Notes under the pieces: generated by a model
The model's input: the letters and a program-made list of their open reading frames with translations, nothing else
What the model was told of the DNA's origin: nothing
Database searches by the model: none
Position numbers and translations under genes: made by a program
From: Amarolinea aalborgensis
GTDB taxonomy: Bacteria > Chloroflexota > Anaerolineae > SSC4 > Amarolineaceae
Direction of reading: 5' to 3'
Length of the DNA stretch: 64,000 nt
NCBI RefSeq assembly: GCF_900491745.1
Contig: NZ_UETR01000004.1
Coordinates: 248,001-312,000 of the forward strand
Shown here: piece after piece, positions 1-9,654 of the stretch
Layout of the letters: the number at the start of each line of letters is the position of its first letter
Position numbering within the stretch: position 1 is the stretch's first letter

Positions 1-540
1 GAGGTAGAGGAGAACTTTCCCGTTGCACTCTACCTGGGAGGAGAGGCAGCGGACACGCCTACAAACCTGGATGACTACCGCTATGATGCTTACATCAGCT
101 ACGTGGACGCAGATGCAGACGCCGCCTGGGTTTGGGAGACGCTGGCGCCGCGCCTGGAAGAGGCCGGCCTGCGGGTGGCAGTTTCCAACGACGTGGAAGA
201 ACCCGGCGTGGCCCGCGTGGTCACCATCGAGCGAGGCATTCGCCAGGCCAAGCGCACCGTACTGGTCCTTTCCAACGCCTACCTGGCCAGCCACCTGGCG
301 GACTTCGAGAATATCCTGGCCCAGACCCTGGGCATCCAGGAGGGCAGCTATCGTCTGCTGCCTGTCAAGATTGCACCGATAGATGAGAGCCGGCTGCCCG
401 TGCGTCTCAGCATGCTGACCATGTTGGATTTCACACGGCCCGCGCGCGCCGAGCGCGAGTTTGACCGGCTCGTGCGGTCGCTGCGAGGACCGCTGCCGCG
501 ACAGCTTCCAAATCTTACATCCGCACGCGGGCCATTTTGA
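1..540 (+). CDS. TIR-domain protein, C-terminal part (5' end outside window)
   Basis: The frame is open from base 1 and stops with TGA at 538-540. It encodes a TIR domain starting at 'YRYDAYISY', followed by the 'LVLSNAYL' strand and 'ADFEN', whose Glu lies where TIR NADases have their catalytic Glu. 'LLPVKIAP' and 'MLDFTRPAR' complete the fold, and a short tail follows. TIR domains act as interaction modules or as NAD+ hydrolases in bacterial immunity and signalling; which applies here is not visible. The part before the TIR domain lies upstream of the window. The next gene, on the same strand, also starts with a TIR domain, so the two are probably paralogues in one locus. Confidence 0.8.
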   Translation, partial: EVEENFPVALYLGGEAADTPTNLDDYRYDAYISYVDADADAAWVWETLAPRLEEAGLRVAVSNDVEEPGVARVVTIERGIRQAKRTVLVLSNAYLASHLADFENILAQTLGIQEGSYRLLPVKIAPIDESRLPVRLSMLTMLDFTRPARAEREFDRLVRSLRGPLPRQLPNLTSARGPF

Positions 541-749
541 CATACGCGCGGGTTGGATGTAAGATCGAACAAGATAACGCGGTTTATTGTGGGAAAACGT
601 GACATCTACAGTAACCGATTTGTGTTGTCAGCACCTCACCCCTGCATATTGCTCATGGACCGCAAGTTTGCTCCTTCCCCATCTCTAGCGGCTTGGCTGT
701 TGGTTGACAACTGCTGCGATAGGGGCCGAGCTCAGCCGGGAGGCTTCGC

Positions 750-2444
750 GTGGCGAGCCAGGACAGCTTCCAGTACGACGCCTTTATCAGCTACCACCAG
801 GCGGATGAAGAATGGGCGCATACGTGGCTTCTACCGCGCCTGGAAGCCGACGGCGTGCGGATGGTCACGGAAGCGGACTTCGAGAGCGGCAGCGCCCAGG
901 TTGTTGAGATCGAGAGAGCGATTCGGAGCAGTCGCTGCACCGTTGCCATCCTCACCCCTGACTGGTTACGAAGCAATTGGAACAACTACGAGATCGTCCT
1001 TTCGCAGACGCAGAATCTGTCTGATCTCAAACGCAAAATCATTCCTGTCCTGCTCAAACCCTGCGAAGTGCCTTTTTTACTAAGGCACCTGGTCGTCGCC
1101 GATCTGACCGATGAGAGCAAGCGTGAGAAACGGGTGCGCGCATTGGCGCAGGATATTTTTGGCCGATCCTGGGCGCCTGCGCCCAATTTGCCGCGCCAGG
1201 GCGAGGATTGGCAGGCATTCTGGCCGCAGCTTCGGCTTTGGCTGCGCCGGCGCCAGCAGCTGGGGCGCTGGGGTGTGGCGGCGGGATTCTTCCTGCTGCT
1301 TCTTCTGCTCATGGGGCTGCAAATCGGGCCATTTCGTCCCGCTCCCGGCTGGCGCGACCTGGGTTTTCGTGGAGCAGGCGCCTACAATATCGCTCGTGTG
1401 GGCGATGCCTTGCTGGTCAGCAGCGACACGGCCAAAGGCAACTGCTTCGACGCCGTCGCCATGTGGCGCAGCACCGACGCTGGCGCCACCTGGCCGCCTG
1501 TGTCCGTGTCCGAACTCTGTTTCGACCTGGTGCGACAAGGCCAGCAGTGGGCGGCTGTGCGCGCCTTCGCCCCCACCTGGTCACCCACCCTGCCTCAGGC
1601 GCCGCCGCGCCTCTACGGCATCACCTCCGACGTTGGCGTGATCGTGAGCACAGATGCGGGGGCCGCCTGGCAGCTCGTACCATCTCCAGACTTTCCCAGG
1701 GATCCGAAATACCTGGCGGCCTCAGCCACCGACCCTAACTTGCTTATGGTGGCGCCGTACAACAAACCTGGTCTTTACCGCTCGCGCGATGGCGGAGTTA
1801 GCTTCACGCGACTAGACGGCGGCAAGACGTGTTCGAACGTAGATGCTGGTCTGACGACCCTTCCAACAGAATTCGTCGTCGGCGCTTTGCTCGCAACCGA
1901 TGCGGGTTTCATTGTCGGCAGCGACGTTCTGGATCGCCATAGCCCTGGCGCCGGCCTTTACTTGAGCCGCGATGGCGGCGACTGCTGGCAGCAGCTCGAA
2001 GGGGGCGACGCTACTTGGGGCTATGAAGCGATGGCGGCGATACCCGGACGTGCGGATGATATTCTGGTCGCCGTGCGCGATGGCACATTCGGCCGCGACC
2101 AGGCCAGTGATTTCCTCTACCGTTACAACATCGCCGCCGCCTTTGTCGGCCCGCGCCGCTTGATGCCGCTGTTGTGGAAAGGCAACAGCGCGGTCAGCTC
2201 GCTCTTCGTCGGCGCGGACGAGCCGCCCATCGCCTACGTGGCCTCGGAATTTGGCGTTGTCTATTACGGCCCTGTGGATCAGCCCACGGCGTGGGCTCAG
2301 ACCACGCGTTTTCTTACCTGTCTGCTTTCATGCGAGCTCCGCCTTGCGCCCGATGTGCAGGGCGCTCGCCCCTTGTTATTGGCCGATCAGCGCATCTTTC
2401 GCTGGAACGATCAGACTGCCTGGCTGCGGCGCTGGTGGCCGTAA
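750..2444 (+). CDS. TIR - transmembrane - Asp-box beta-propeller protein
   Basis: GTG start preceded by GGGAGG at 738-743; 564 residues. Residues 8-137 form a TIR domain ('YDAFISYH', 'VAILTPDWL', 'NWNNYEIVL') with Glu81 at the position of the TIR NADase catalytic Glu. A basic stretch (LRLWLRRRQQ) precedes one Leu-rich membrane helix at about 174-193, which predicts TIR inside and C-terminus outside. Residues 200-564 are an extracytoplasmic propeller with Asp-box motifs such as 'STDAGATW', 'STDAGAAW', 'SRDGGVSF' and 'SRDGGDCW'. The architecture suggests a surface sensor signalling through an inner TIR domain; this is inference. It is 22 bases before the metallopeptidase gene, so an operon is likely. 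Confidence 0.88.
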   Translation: MASQDSFQYDAFISYHQADEEWAHTWLLPRLEADGVRMVTEADFESGSAQVVEIERAIRSSRCTVAILTPDWLRSNWNNYEIVLSQTQNLSDLKRKIIPVLLKPCEVPFLLRHLVVADLTDESKREKRVRALAQDIFGRSWAPAPNLPRQGEDWQAFWPQLRLWLRRRQQLGRWGVAAGFFLLLLLLMGLQIGPFRPAPGWRDLGFRGAGAYNIARVGDALLVSSDTAKGNCFDAVAMWRSTDAGATWPPVSVSELCFDLVRQGQQWAAVRAFAPTWSPTLPQAPPRLYGITSDVGVIVSTDAGAAWQLVPSPDFPRDPKYLAASATDPNLLMVAPYNKPGLYRSRDGGVSFTRLDGGKTCSNVDAGLTTLPTEFVVGALLATDAGFIVGSDVLDRHSPGAGLYLSRDGGDCWQQLEGGDATWGYEAMAAIPGRADDILVAVRDGTFGRDQASDFLYRYNIAAAFVGPRRLMPLLWKGNSAVSSLFVGADEPPIAYVASEFGVVYYGPVDQPTAWAQTTRFLTCLLSCELRLAPDVQGARPLLLADQRIFRWNDQTAWLRRWWP

Positions 2445-2466
2445 CCGTTTCTTGGAGGAGTATACC

Positions 2467-5400
2467 ATGTCCAGCATTCCTGCTTCCATTGATCTCTATC
2501 CCACTGACCGCTTCGCGCCCGGCTGGCGGTCGCTTCGCAGCCAGATGCCGTCCCCCGGCAGCGATCTCCGGCAAGACCCCAAATACGATCAGGAGAGCCT
2601 GCGGCGTCTGCTTTCCTCCCTGCCCATCAGTCTGCAGACCGAGCTTGAAGCGCAGCTCAAGCTCATTGACCCTCGCCAAAACCCAGACTATGATCCCACC
2701 AGCCTTACCTATCAGAAGATCCTGAGGAATGCCTGGGGTCAGGCGCGCCGTGGGGTGGACGGTCTGCTGCGCGATCTGACGCTGCCCGTGCGCGCCAAAT
2801 TCTGGCTGGGCGGTTATCAGCCCCCGCTCGCACAGCGGCGCATGGCCTGGCAGGCTCTCAGCAACTACTCGGTCGAGTACGGTGCCCGCCAGGCAAAGTT
2901 CAGTCGTCTGGCCTGGCCCTACCGTTCTCAACGTTTCGCGGCCACAGGACTGCCCCTCTATCAACGCTGCTGGATCGAACATCCACCCACCAATGCGGAC
3001 GAGGCGCGCAAAGACGCACTGAACAGCATCATGGCCAACGACCGGCTGGCTAAGGCCATGTTTGCGCAAACATACGACAAAGCCTTGTTCGAGACCGCAC
3101 CCGATAAGGTGGACATTGTGGCGCTTTACCAGCCGCTCGACGACGATAACGCCGCCACCCAACGCCTCCGCCGCGCGCGTACCTTGGGCAAGGCAGCGGC
3201 CCCTGCCCTCATCACTCCCCAACAACCAAGCTATCATGTGCGCCATCAGCAGATGCACCAGAACCTGCCTGTCTACGGCGCACAGATTACCGTTCATACC
3301 GCGCAGGATGACCATCGCGCTTCACTGACCTGCACCTATCTACCTGTGCCCGCTGGACTAGATCTCGGCGTTCCGCAACCGGAAAACATAGCAGAAGACA
3401 ACGCTCTGGCTGAGATGAAACGTTGGGCTGACGATCTACAACTGCCTCAATCCCCAGCATGGGCGGCTCAGGCCCACCCCTATTATGGCTCTACGCTCGT
3501 CATCCTACCCTTCCGCAGCGATTTCCGCCTGGCCTACGAAATCTGGCTCACCTCGCCCGACGACGCCATCACCTGGAGTCTCTTTATTGACGCCGTCCGC
3601 GGCGAACCGCTCGGCTTACCCCGCAACTTGACTTGCCATGCCAGGGCTTATGGATCATCGGCTGAAGCGGCGGCCGGCAGGAGCCCCAGTATCAGCCAAA
3701 ATCTGACTGCCAACCCGTGCACAGATTTCATGGATCTCGCTCAGCGTCAGGCCAACGGTCAGCATACGCCCATCAATTGGCCCATTGCTGATACCACAGG
3801 CCCGCGCTTCGACGCCTCCAACGTTGCGATCCACGGCGATCGTCTGCGCGCCCACTTCATCCAGCTTGGCGCGGACGCCGGTCGCCTGCACGATGCTGCG
3901 CGGCGGCTCACGGCTGTCGTCAATCTGCCCGGCCCTGACCTGGAGATGGGCTTCAACCCGGCCACCCGACTGATCACCTTCCAGAGTCAGCAGGGAGCCA
4001 ACGGTCTGCGGGTCACGCTGCCGGATGGCGCCGTCAAGCCGGTTTTCGAGCCAGCGCACGACCCAGAGTTGGTGTATCACGAAGTAACCCACGGCCTGAT
4101 GTGGCAGCTCAACCCCGAGCCGTATGCCAACCAGCCTGAGGTCCCGCCTTTCGCTCGTTCGCTGCTCGAGGGCTATGCCAACTACTTTGCGCGCGCCGAG
4201 GGTGTCGGCCAAGTCCTGACCCCGCCTGAACCCTGGGCCGCGGCCGCCTATCGCGCCGCGGATTGGCAAGACCGGTGGACGCTCGATCATCAAGCCAGCA
4301 AGGTGGGCGAAGACCTCATGGCGGCGCCCTGGCTTTTCCCTCAACCGCGCATCAGCGGCCTCGCCGTCTACGACGCGGGCATGGTGTGGGCGCGCACCTT
4401 GTGGGACGTGCGCCAACTCTTGGGCGGCGACTTGAGCGCACGCATTGACCAAATGGCCTTGGAAGCCTACGTGCACGCCGTTGGTACGGTGACCAGTTTC
4501 GAGGCCGTTGCCGAGGGCTTCATCGAGGCCGCCGCGCGGCGAACAGACACCTACCTGAGCGACGCCCTGCGGCCTTTGTTTGCCTCTCGCGGCCTGGTCG
4601 CCGAACCGCGCATCCAGGCGCTGGCGCAAGTCGGTACGGACTGGCTTGTGGGCACGGCCGATGGCGTCAATCGCCTGGCGGCCAATGGCGTCTGGACCGC
4701 AGAAGCCGATGAGGTCGGTCACCCCTTGCCCGGCGTCACCGATCTGCTGGCCGACGGCGCGACCATTTACGCTGCTACGGCGGCCGGCGTATATCGCCGC
4801 AAGACGAACCAGAATGGCTCAGTATCCTGGGAAGAGGCCGGAGAGCTGCCAAATAGAGCGCGGCCACTGGCTTTGGCCGCACGCAATGGCAAGATTTTCG
4901 CAGCTACAACACACGGCTTATGGATGGCCGACACGGCAAACCCACTGCTGGCCTGGGTGGAGGCCAATCCGTCCGCAGCCTCGCCTTCCACACCCTATTC
5001 CGACCTGGCGCTCGACGTTGACGTTGGTCTGGACGCCGCCGGTCAAGAGGTTTATTATGTGGCAGGTCTCACCGCCCTGCAAGTGCGCAGACCCGCCACC
5101 GATACTGGCTGGCTCAACGTGGAGTTGCAGCACGAATGGACAGACTTCGTTCTCTGCGTCGCCGCGCATGAGAAAGAAGTGTTCGTCGGCACGGGCACGG
5201 TCGGGCTGTGGCAATGTGAACTGGATGCGGGAGACAATATCACGCAGTCCCAGGTGGCCGCGCCAGGTCAATTTGACCATGGCGCCATCCTCAGCTTGGC
5301 CGTGATTGCCGGGCCGCCTCTGCGCCTCTGCGTCGGCGCCACCACGGGCGTCTTCGTTGGCGACAAGACAAATGGCGGGTGGGCATGGCAGAAATTGCCC

Positions 5401-5856
5401 GGCGATCTGCCGGCACAGGCCGCATTGACCGCGCTCGCCAAGACGAACGGCGGCTTGAGAGCTGGCAGTGTCCTGCACGGCCTGTGGGAACATAATGGGG
5501 CCGCCTTTAGCCCGCAGGACACCCAGCAACCCGTGGCCTTGGCGGACATTCCGCGCGTCCAGCCCACGCAACCCGCCGTTATTACCATACCCCTGCCGCC
5601 TATGCCGGTTCCGCCCGATGCCTGCGTGCTCCCCTTCTACTTGTTGACCAGGAGCACCGTGCAGATTGAGCTCAGCAGCCCGTCAAGTCAGGCGCTGGTG
5701 CTTTGGTCGTTGGAACTGAACGTGCGCCAGCAGGACACCACTCCAGCCAATGGCAACACCCGCGTCACTTCGAACGCGCCTCTGGCGCCCGGCTACTATG
5801 GCGTGCTCGTGCGGGGAGCCGGCGCCTTCACGGCCACAATGACGGCTTTGCCCTGA
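2467..5856 (+). CDS. M4/M36-like HExxH metallopeptidase with propeller and C-terminal beta domain
   Basis: The ATG at 2467 follows a strong TTGGAGGAG; longer in-frame starts lie inside the preceding gene. The product has 1129 residues. Residues of about 250-370 resemble the FTP/PepSY propeptide of thermolysin- and fungalysin-type peptidases ('YHVRHQQMH', 'YEIWL', 'LFIDAVRGE'). HEVTH at 538-542 is the zinc/catalytic motif, and Glu568 in 'LLEGYANYFA' is the likely third zinc ligand. Residues of about 720-1040 look like propeller blades ('GTADGVNRL', 'AATAAGVYR'), and the end resembles a pre-peptidase C-terminal beta domain. No signal peptide is visible, odd for this family. It is the second gene of the TIR operon. 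Confidence 0.82.
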   Translation: MSSIPASIDLYPTDRFAPGWRSLRSQMPSPGSDLRQDPKYDQESLRRLLSSLPISLQTELEAQLKLIDPRQNPDYDPTSLTYQKILRNAWGQARRGVDGLLRDLTLPVRAKFWLGGYQPPLAQRRMAWQALSNYSVEYGARQAKFSRLAWPYRSQRFAATGLPLYQRCWIEHPPTNADEARKDALNSIMANDRLAKAMFAQTYDKALFETAPDKVDIVALYQPLDDDNAATQRLRRARTLGKAAAPALITPQQPSYHVRHQQMHQNLPVYGAQITVHTAQDDHRASLTCTYLPVPAGLDLGVPQPENIAEDNALAEMKRWADDLQLPQSPAWAAQAHPYYGSTLVILPFRSDFRLAYEIWLTSPDDAITWSLFIDAVRGEPLGLPRNLTCHARAYGSSAEAAAGRSPSISQNLTANPCTDFMDLAQRQANGQHTPINWPIADTTGPRFDASNVAIHGDRLRAHFIQLGADAGRLHDAARRLTAVVNLPGPDLEMGFNPATRLITFQSQQGANGLRVTLPDGAVKPVFEPAHDPELVYHEVTHGLMWQLNPEPYANQPEVPPFARSLLEGYANYFARAEGVGQVLTPPEPWAAAAYRAADWQDRWTLDHQASKVGEDLMAAPWLFPQPRISGLAVYDAGMVWARTLWDVRQLLGGDLSARIDQMALEAYVHAVGTVTSFEAVAEGFIEAAARRTDTYLSDALRPLFASRGLVAEPRIQALAQVGTDWLVGTADGVNRLAANGVWTAEADEVGHPLPGVTDLLADGATIYAATAAGVYRRKTNQNGSVSWEEAGELPNRARPLALAARNGKIFAATTHGLWMADTANPLLAWVEANPSAASPSTPYSDLALDVDVGLDAAGQEVYYVAGLTALQVRRPATDTGWLNVELQHEWTDFVLCVAAHEKEVFVGTGTVGLWQCELDAGDNITQSQVAAPGQFDHGAILSLAVIAGPPLRLCVGATTGVFVGDKTNGGWAWQKLPGDLPAQAALTALAKTNGGLRAGSVLHGLWEHNGAAFSPQDTQQPVALADIPRVQPTQPAVITIPLPPMPVPPDACVLPFYLLTRSTVQIELSSPSSQALVLWSLELNVRQQDTTPANGNTRVTSNAPLAPGYYGVLVRGAGAFTATMTALP

Positions 5857-5882
5857 GGCGCTTCTTACGGGAGGATACTTCT

Positions 5883-6758
5883 ATGCCTGCGTCAGTTCGT
5901 TCGATCTTTACTCGCCTCCTGCTTGCTGCGGCGCTCGTTACGCTGGCGTGGCTGGTTCTGACCTTCCCCGCCTCCACCCAGGCTGGAGGCTGCGCCGCGG
6001 TCTATACGGTTCAACCAGGCGACACGCTTTCCGCCATCGCCCGCGCCAAAGGCGTCAGCGTGCAGGCGCTCGCCCAGATCAATCGCCTGCACTCGCCCTA
6101 CTGGCTGCGGGTCGGTCAGACCCTCTGCCTGCCGCAAGAAGACAGGCGTGCGACGGTTAGCCTGGAACTCAGCCATGAGTTTGGGCTTTACGCGCCGGAA
6201 GTCCGCGTCGAATTTCCAATCAGCGCTGCTGCTGACGGCGTGTTTTTGTACAACTCGGTTGATGATTTGCGCACTACGATCCCAAGCGATGCGCCGGTCG
6301 TGCTCTGGCTGGGGCGGAGTAAGGACAAAGTGGGCTACACCCTGCTGGTGGTGGGCGAAACCATCAGCCAGAATGCAGTCTTTGACCAACTGAACGTGGT
6401 GGCGCCAAACGCTTCTACCGATGTAAGCAAACTTCAGCGCACAAAACCCGACCTCAAGCCCGTCGCCGAACTAATCGCCTGGGCCGAAGGCGCTGAGGGT
6501 GAACGCCTGCCGTTCAATATTGTCTCTGTCCGTGGTGTTGCCACCCTGACCGCTGCCAAACAGCAGCAGCGCGACGTCTATCTGGCCGTGGCCGGCAGCG
6601 CTGCGGCAGGCTATCGTCTCTATGCCGTTGTGGGCAGGGACAACCAGGACAGCGTCATCTTCGGTCCTAGTAATGAAGATATCCAGGTGAAGTGCGACCG
6701 ATGGCGAGGACGCGGCGGTTTCATCTATCGTCTGCTTCGCCGCTGGTATCGCTGTTAG
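5883..6758 (+). CDS. exported LysM-domain protein
   Basis: ATG at 5883 with GGGAGG nine bases upstream; 291 residues. An N-terminal signal or anchor helix ('LLLAAALVTLAWLVL') ends near an Ala-Gly-Gly site. A LysM domain follows ('YTVQPGDTLSAIARAKGVS' through 'VGQTLCLPQ', about 40-88), the module that binds peptidoglycan-type glycans. The remaining 200 residues form an unrecognised domain with alternating strands and no catalytic motif visible. It starts 26 bases after the metallopeptidase gene and is probably the last gene of the TIR operon, placing that operon's output at the cell envelope. Confidence 0.8.
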   Translation: MPASVRSIFTRLLLAAALVTLAWLVLTFPASTQAGGCAAVYTVQPGDTLSAIARAKGVSVQALAQINRLHSPYWLRVGQTLCLPQEDRRATVSLELSHEFGLYAPEVRVEFPISAAADGVFLYNSVDDLRTTIPSDAPVVLWLGRSKDKVGYTLLVVGETISQNAVFDQLNVVAPNASTDVSKLQRTKPDLKPVAELIAWAEGAEGERLPFNIVSVRGVATLTAAKQQQRDVYLAVAGSAAAGYRLYAVVGRDNQDSVIFGPSNEDIQVKCDRWRGRGGFIYRLLRRWYRC

Positions 6759-6938
6759 CCTGAGCTTGCCTTCCCAGCCCGCGGCCGGTCCGCGCCGCCT
6801 TGCGCATCTGGTCGGCCGTGAAGGAGCGGGAACCCGTACTCGTAGGGCAGTGGAAAACGATTCAACCTGCCTGTTCAGGGCGAAGGGCGCGCGGGCCACA
6901 TCACCGGAGAGCCAAAGGCGGAAAGGAAAACACGATCT

Positions 6939-7881
6939 ATGACTCAGTCAACGCAGCAGATCACTGCGCGGCCGCTGCAGGGCCATGAGGATGCCTGGCA
7001 AGCGGACTTCTGGCGCGTGCGTCAGTTCCTGGTCGAAACTGCGCCGTTGACGCCGATGGGCCTCAACTGGGATGTGCGGCGCTGGGACGGTCAGTATTTC
7101 TACAACCCGCGGGAGCCTGGGCCTGAATGGGCGGCGGGCTTGCTTATGGGAAAATGAGCAGGGCGAACTTGTCGGCGCTGTCAACCCGGAGGGCGTGGGA
7201 GATGCCTATCTGCAGGTGCATCCTGACTATCGCCACATCGAAGAGACCATGATCGAATGGGCCGAGGATCACCTGGCAGCGCCCATCCGCGATGGTCAAC
7301 GCCAGCTTGCCTTCTACGTGCTGGAGTACGATGCTCACCGGCAGCGGCTTTTGCAGGCACGCGGTTACACGAAGACGCCCTACTATGGCATGTTGCGCCA
7401 TATGCGCCTGGGTGCACAGCCGCTGCCGCAGCCGGTTCTGGCCGCGGGCTACAAGTTGCGCGCCACGCGGCCGGCAGACATGGCCGATTGCCAGCGCATG
7501 GCCGATCTGCTCAACGCGGCGTTCCGGCGTGATTTTCACAACGCCGCGGAGTACCATATGTTTGCACGATTGGCCCCATGCTTCCGGCCTGAGCTCGACC
7601 TGGTCGCCGAAGCGCCAGACGGCGCGTTTGCCGCGTATGTCGGCATTCCCTACGACGAAACCAACCAGCGCGGCATCTTCGAGCCGGTATGCACGCATCC
7701 CGATCACCAACGCAGGGGCCTGGCCCAGGCGCTCATGCTGACGGGCTTGCACCGCCTGCGCGCGTTGGGCGCGCGCTCGGTGACCGTAGACACCGGCGAC
7801 ATGATCCCCGCGAATCGCTTGTATGACAGCCTGGGCTTCACCGAAGCGTACCAGGGCTTTGAATGGCGTAAGGTATTCTAA
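6939..7881 (+). pseudogene. tandem GNAT acetyltransferase gene with one frameshift
   Basis: Two overlapping frames give one protein. The first begins at ATG 6939 (GGAAAGGA upstream) and runs to 'GPEWAAGLL' near 7140; the second continues with 'LWENEQGELVGAVNPEG' to the stop at 7881. A single-base indel between about 7125 and 7150 separates them. The rejoined product of about 313 residues has a degenerate N-terminal GNAT fold and a canonical C-terminal one, with the acetyl-CoA loop in 'HPDHQRRGLAQALM' and the terminal 'NRLYDSLGFTEAYQG'. It could be a real mutation or an assembly error; no slippery sequence supports programmed frameshifting. The substrate is unknown. Confidence 0.75.
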
Positions 7882-8217
7882 TCTGGACTACGAACCTCCT
7901 TTCTTCCCATGCTTACCGCGGATCTTTCAGAAATCGTTGATAAAGAGACCCGGCAAGCTCGGCAAATCTGCCGACGCCCGCATCGTTCGCATGAACAAAT
8001 CGTCATGCTGACCATGCCTGGTGTTCATCTTGTTTTCATGGCGGCGATGTACTATTGAGTTAGAAAAACCCGTGCAGCCCCCTGCACCTGACCCAGGATG
8101 GACCCCGCTATCCGGCCCCTACAGGTGACCCGTCCTCTCCTGTGGCGACCATAGCGCTCCAACGGAGTGATGGCCCGACGGCCATTGACCCTGTCATTCT
8201 GCCATTGGAGGTTCAGT
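7882..8217. other. intergenic region, 336 bases, no gene
   Basis: No open frame with a ribosome binding site was found. A weak promoter-like pair, TTGTTT at 8030-8035 and TATTGA at 8053-8058 with 17 bases between, could serve the lipoprotein gene that follows. Nothing else is supported. Confidence 0.4.
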
Positions 8218-9561
8218 ATGTTACGCAGGTCGCTCGTTGTTTGTGTCCTTCTCCTCTTGACTATCGTGTTGACTGCGTGCCCATCCGCGCCCGTGGCGCC
8301 GCCTACGCTGGCGCCGACGGATACGCCAGTCCGGCCCACCGATACCCCGGTCCCGCCGACGGACACGCCAGCGCCGCCTACGGCGACGCCCGTTCCGCCG
8401 ACACCGACACCCATTCCACCAACTCCTACCCCGATTCCACCCACGGCGACGCCTGTTCCACCCACCGCAACGCCCACGGCCACACCAGCGCCGCCGCAGG
8501 CGGTGATTGGGGCCAAGGGCTTGAATTTGCGCAGCGGCCCAGGCACAGCCTACCCAGCGCTTCTTGCCGCCAAAGGCGGAGAGAAGTTTGAAATCGTTGG
8601 CAAGACGGCTGATGGCACCTGGTGGCAAATCTGCTGCGTCGGCGCAAAAAAGGACAAGGCCTGGGTGCAAGCCAAGTCAGTCACGACCGAAGGCGCCGTT
8701 GCTGACATTACCGTGGTGAAGGACATTCCGCCGCCGCCGCCCACTGCGACGCCCAACCCGGCCGCCGCCGGCGGCGGATCGCCCAGCGGAGTTTTGCTCT
8801 ACTCGGTGGCAAACATGAGCGCAGGGCGCTGGGAGTTGTGGGAATACAACTTCGGCAAGGCCCAGGCGCGCAAGCTGTTCGACTGGCGCACGGAAGTAGC
8901 CTACTCGACGAACTACAAGCAAGTGGCCTATTACCTGTGGCCGCCCATCGGCGGCGCAACAGGCACAGGCATCTGGGTGATGAACGCCGACTACACCGGC
9001 GAGCGCCTCGTCATACTCGGCGGCGCTTACCCGTCATGGTCGCCGGATGGCAGCCGCCTGAGCGCAGGCGACGGCAGGGATGTGTACATCCTCAATGCTG
9101 ACGGCAGCGGCTTACGCCGCCTGATCAACGGCGAATATCCGGCCTGGTCGCCTAAGAGCAACTGGATTGCGCATCGCGCGTGCAACGGCGGCGCGTGCGG
9201 CATTTACCTGACCGACGCCGATACCGGCGCGCAGCAGCGGGTCACCACTGGCGGCAGCGACGGCCAGCCGGCCTGGAGTCCCGACGGCAAGCGCCTGGCT
9301 TACATCTCCAAGGACGATGGCAATTTCGAGATTTACGTGGTCAACATGGACGGCAGCAATAAAGTGCGCCTGACCGACAACCCGACGAGCGACGGCCTGC
9401 CCATCTGGTCGCCCGATGGCGGTTGGATTGCCTTCCGCTCGGATCGCGAGGGCAAATGGGCCATCTACGCGGTGCGCCCCACCGGCGCCAACCTGCGCAA
9501 GGTCACCGATGCCGATGTGCTGCCGGTGTGGTTTTTTGAGAAGATGGCCTGGCGCCGCTAA
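8218..9561 (+). CDS. lipoprotein with SH3-like and TolB-like propeller domains
   Basis: ATG at 8218 with TTGGAGG upstream is preferred over an earlier in-frame start at 8167; 447 residues. The signal peptide ends in a lipobox 'VLTAC' with Cys21 as lipidation site. A linker of repeated Thr-Pro units (about 30-95) is followed by a bacterial SH3-like domain ('GLNLRSGPGTAYPAL'), then PD40/TolB-type propeller blades with the signature 'WSPDG' at least three times ('PSWSPDGSRL', 'PAWSPDGKRLAY', 'PIWSPDGGWIAF'). Such proteins sit on the outer face of the membrane; the ligand is unknown. No gene neighbour suggests a specific pathway. Confidence 0.85.
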   Translation: MLRRSLVVCVLLLLTIVLTACPSAPVAPPTLAPTDTPVRPTDTPVPPTDTPAPPTATPVPPTPTPIPPTPTPIPPTATPVPPTATPTATPAPPQAVIGAKGLNLRSGPGTAYPALLAAKGGEKFEIVGKTADGTWWQICCVGAKKDKAWVQAKSVTTEGAVADITVVKDIPPPPPTATPNPAAAGGGSPSGVLLYSVANMSAGRWELWEYNFGKAQARKLFDWRTEVAYSTNYKQVAYYLWPPIGGATGTGIWVMNADYTGERLVILGGAYPSWSPDGSRLSAGDGRDVYILNADGSGLRRLINGEYPAWSPKSNWIAHRACNGGACGIYLTDADTGAQQRVTTGGSDGQPAWSPDGKRLAYISKDDGNFEIYVVNMDGSNKVRLTDNPTSDGLPIWSPDGGWIAFRSDREGKWAIYAVRPTGANLRKVTDADVLPVWFFEKMAWRR

Positions 9562-9654
9562 CGCTTCGCATCAGCCAACACAAAAGGGGCGCGTGGCTCA
9601 TGCGCCCCTCATAATACGCCGCCCTGTCAGGCTGATCTGGCTGTCCGCTCTGTC

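Noticed and set aside
2251..2466. N-terminal extension of the metallopeptidase starting inside the TIR gene.
   Set aside because: The ATG at 2467 has a strong binding site and the extension overlaps the TIR gene by nearly 200 bases.
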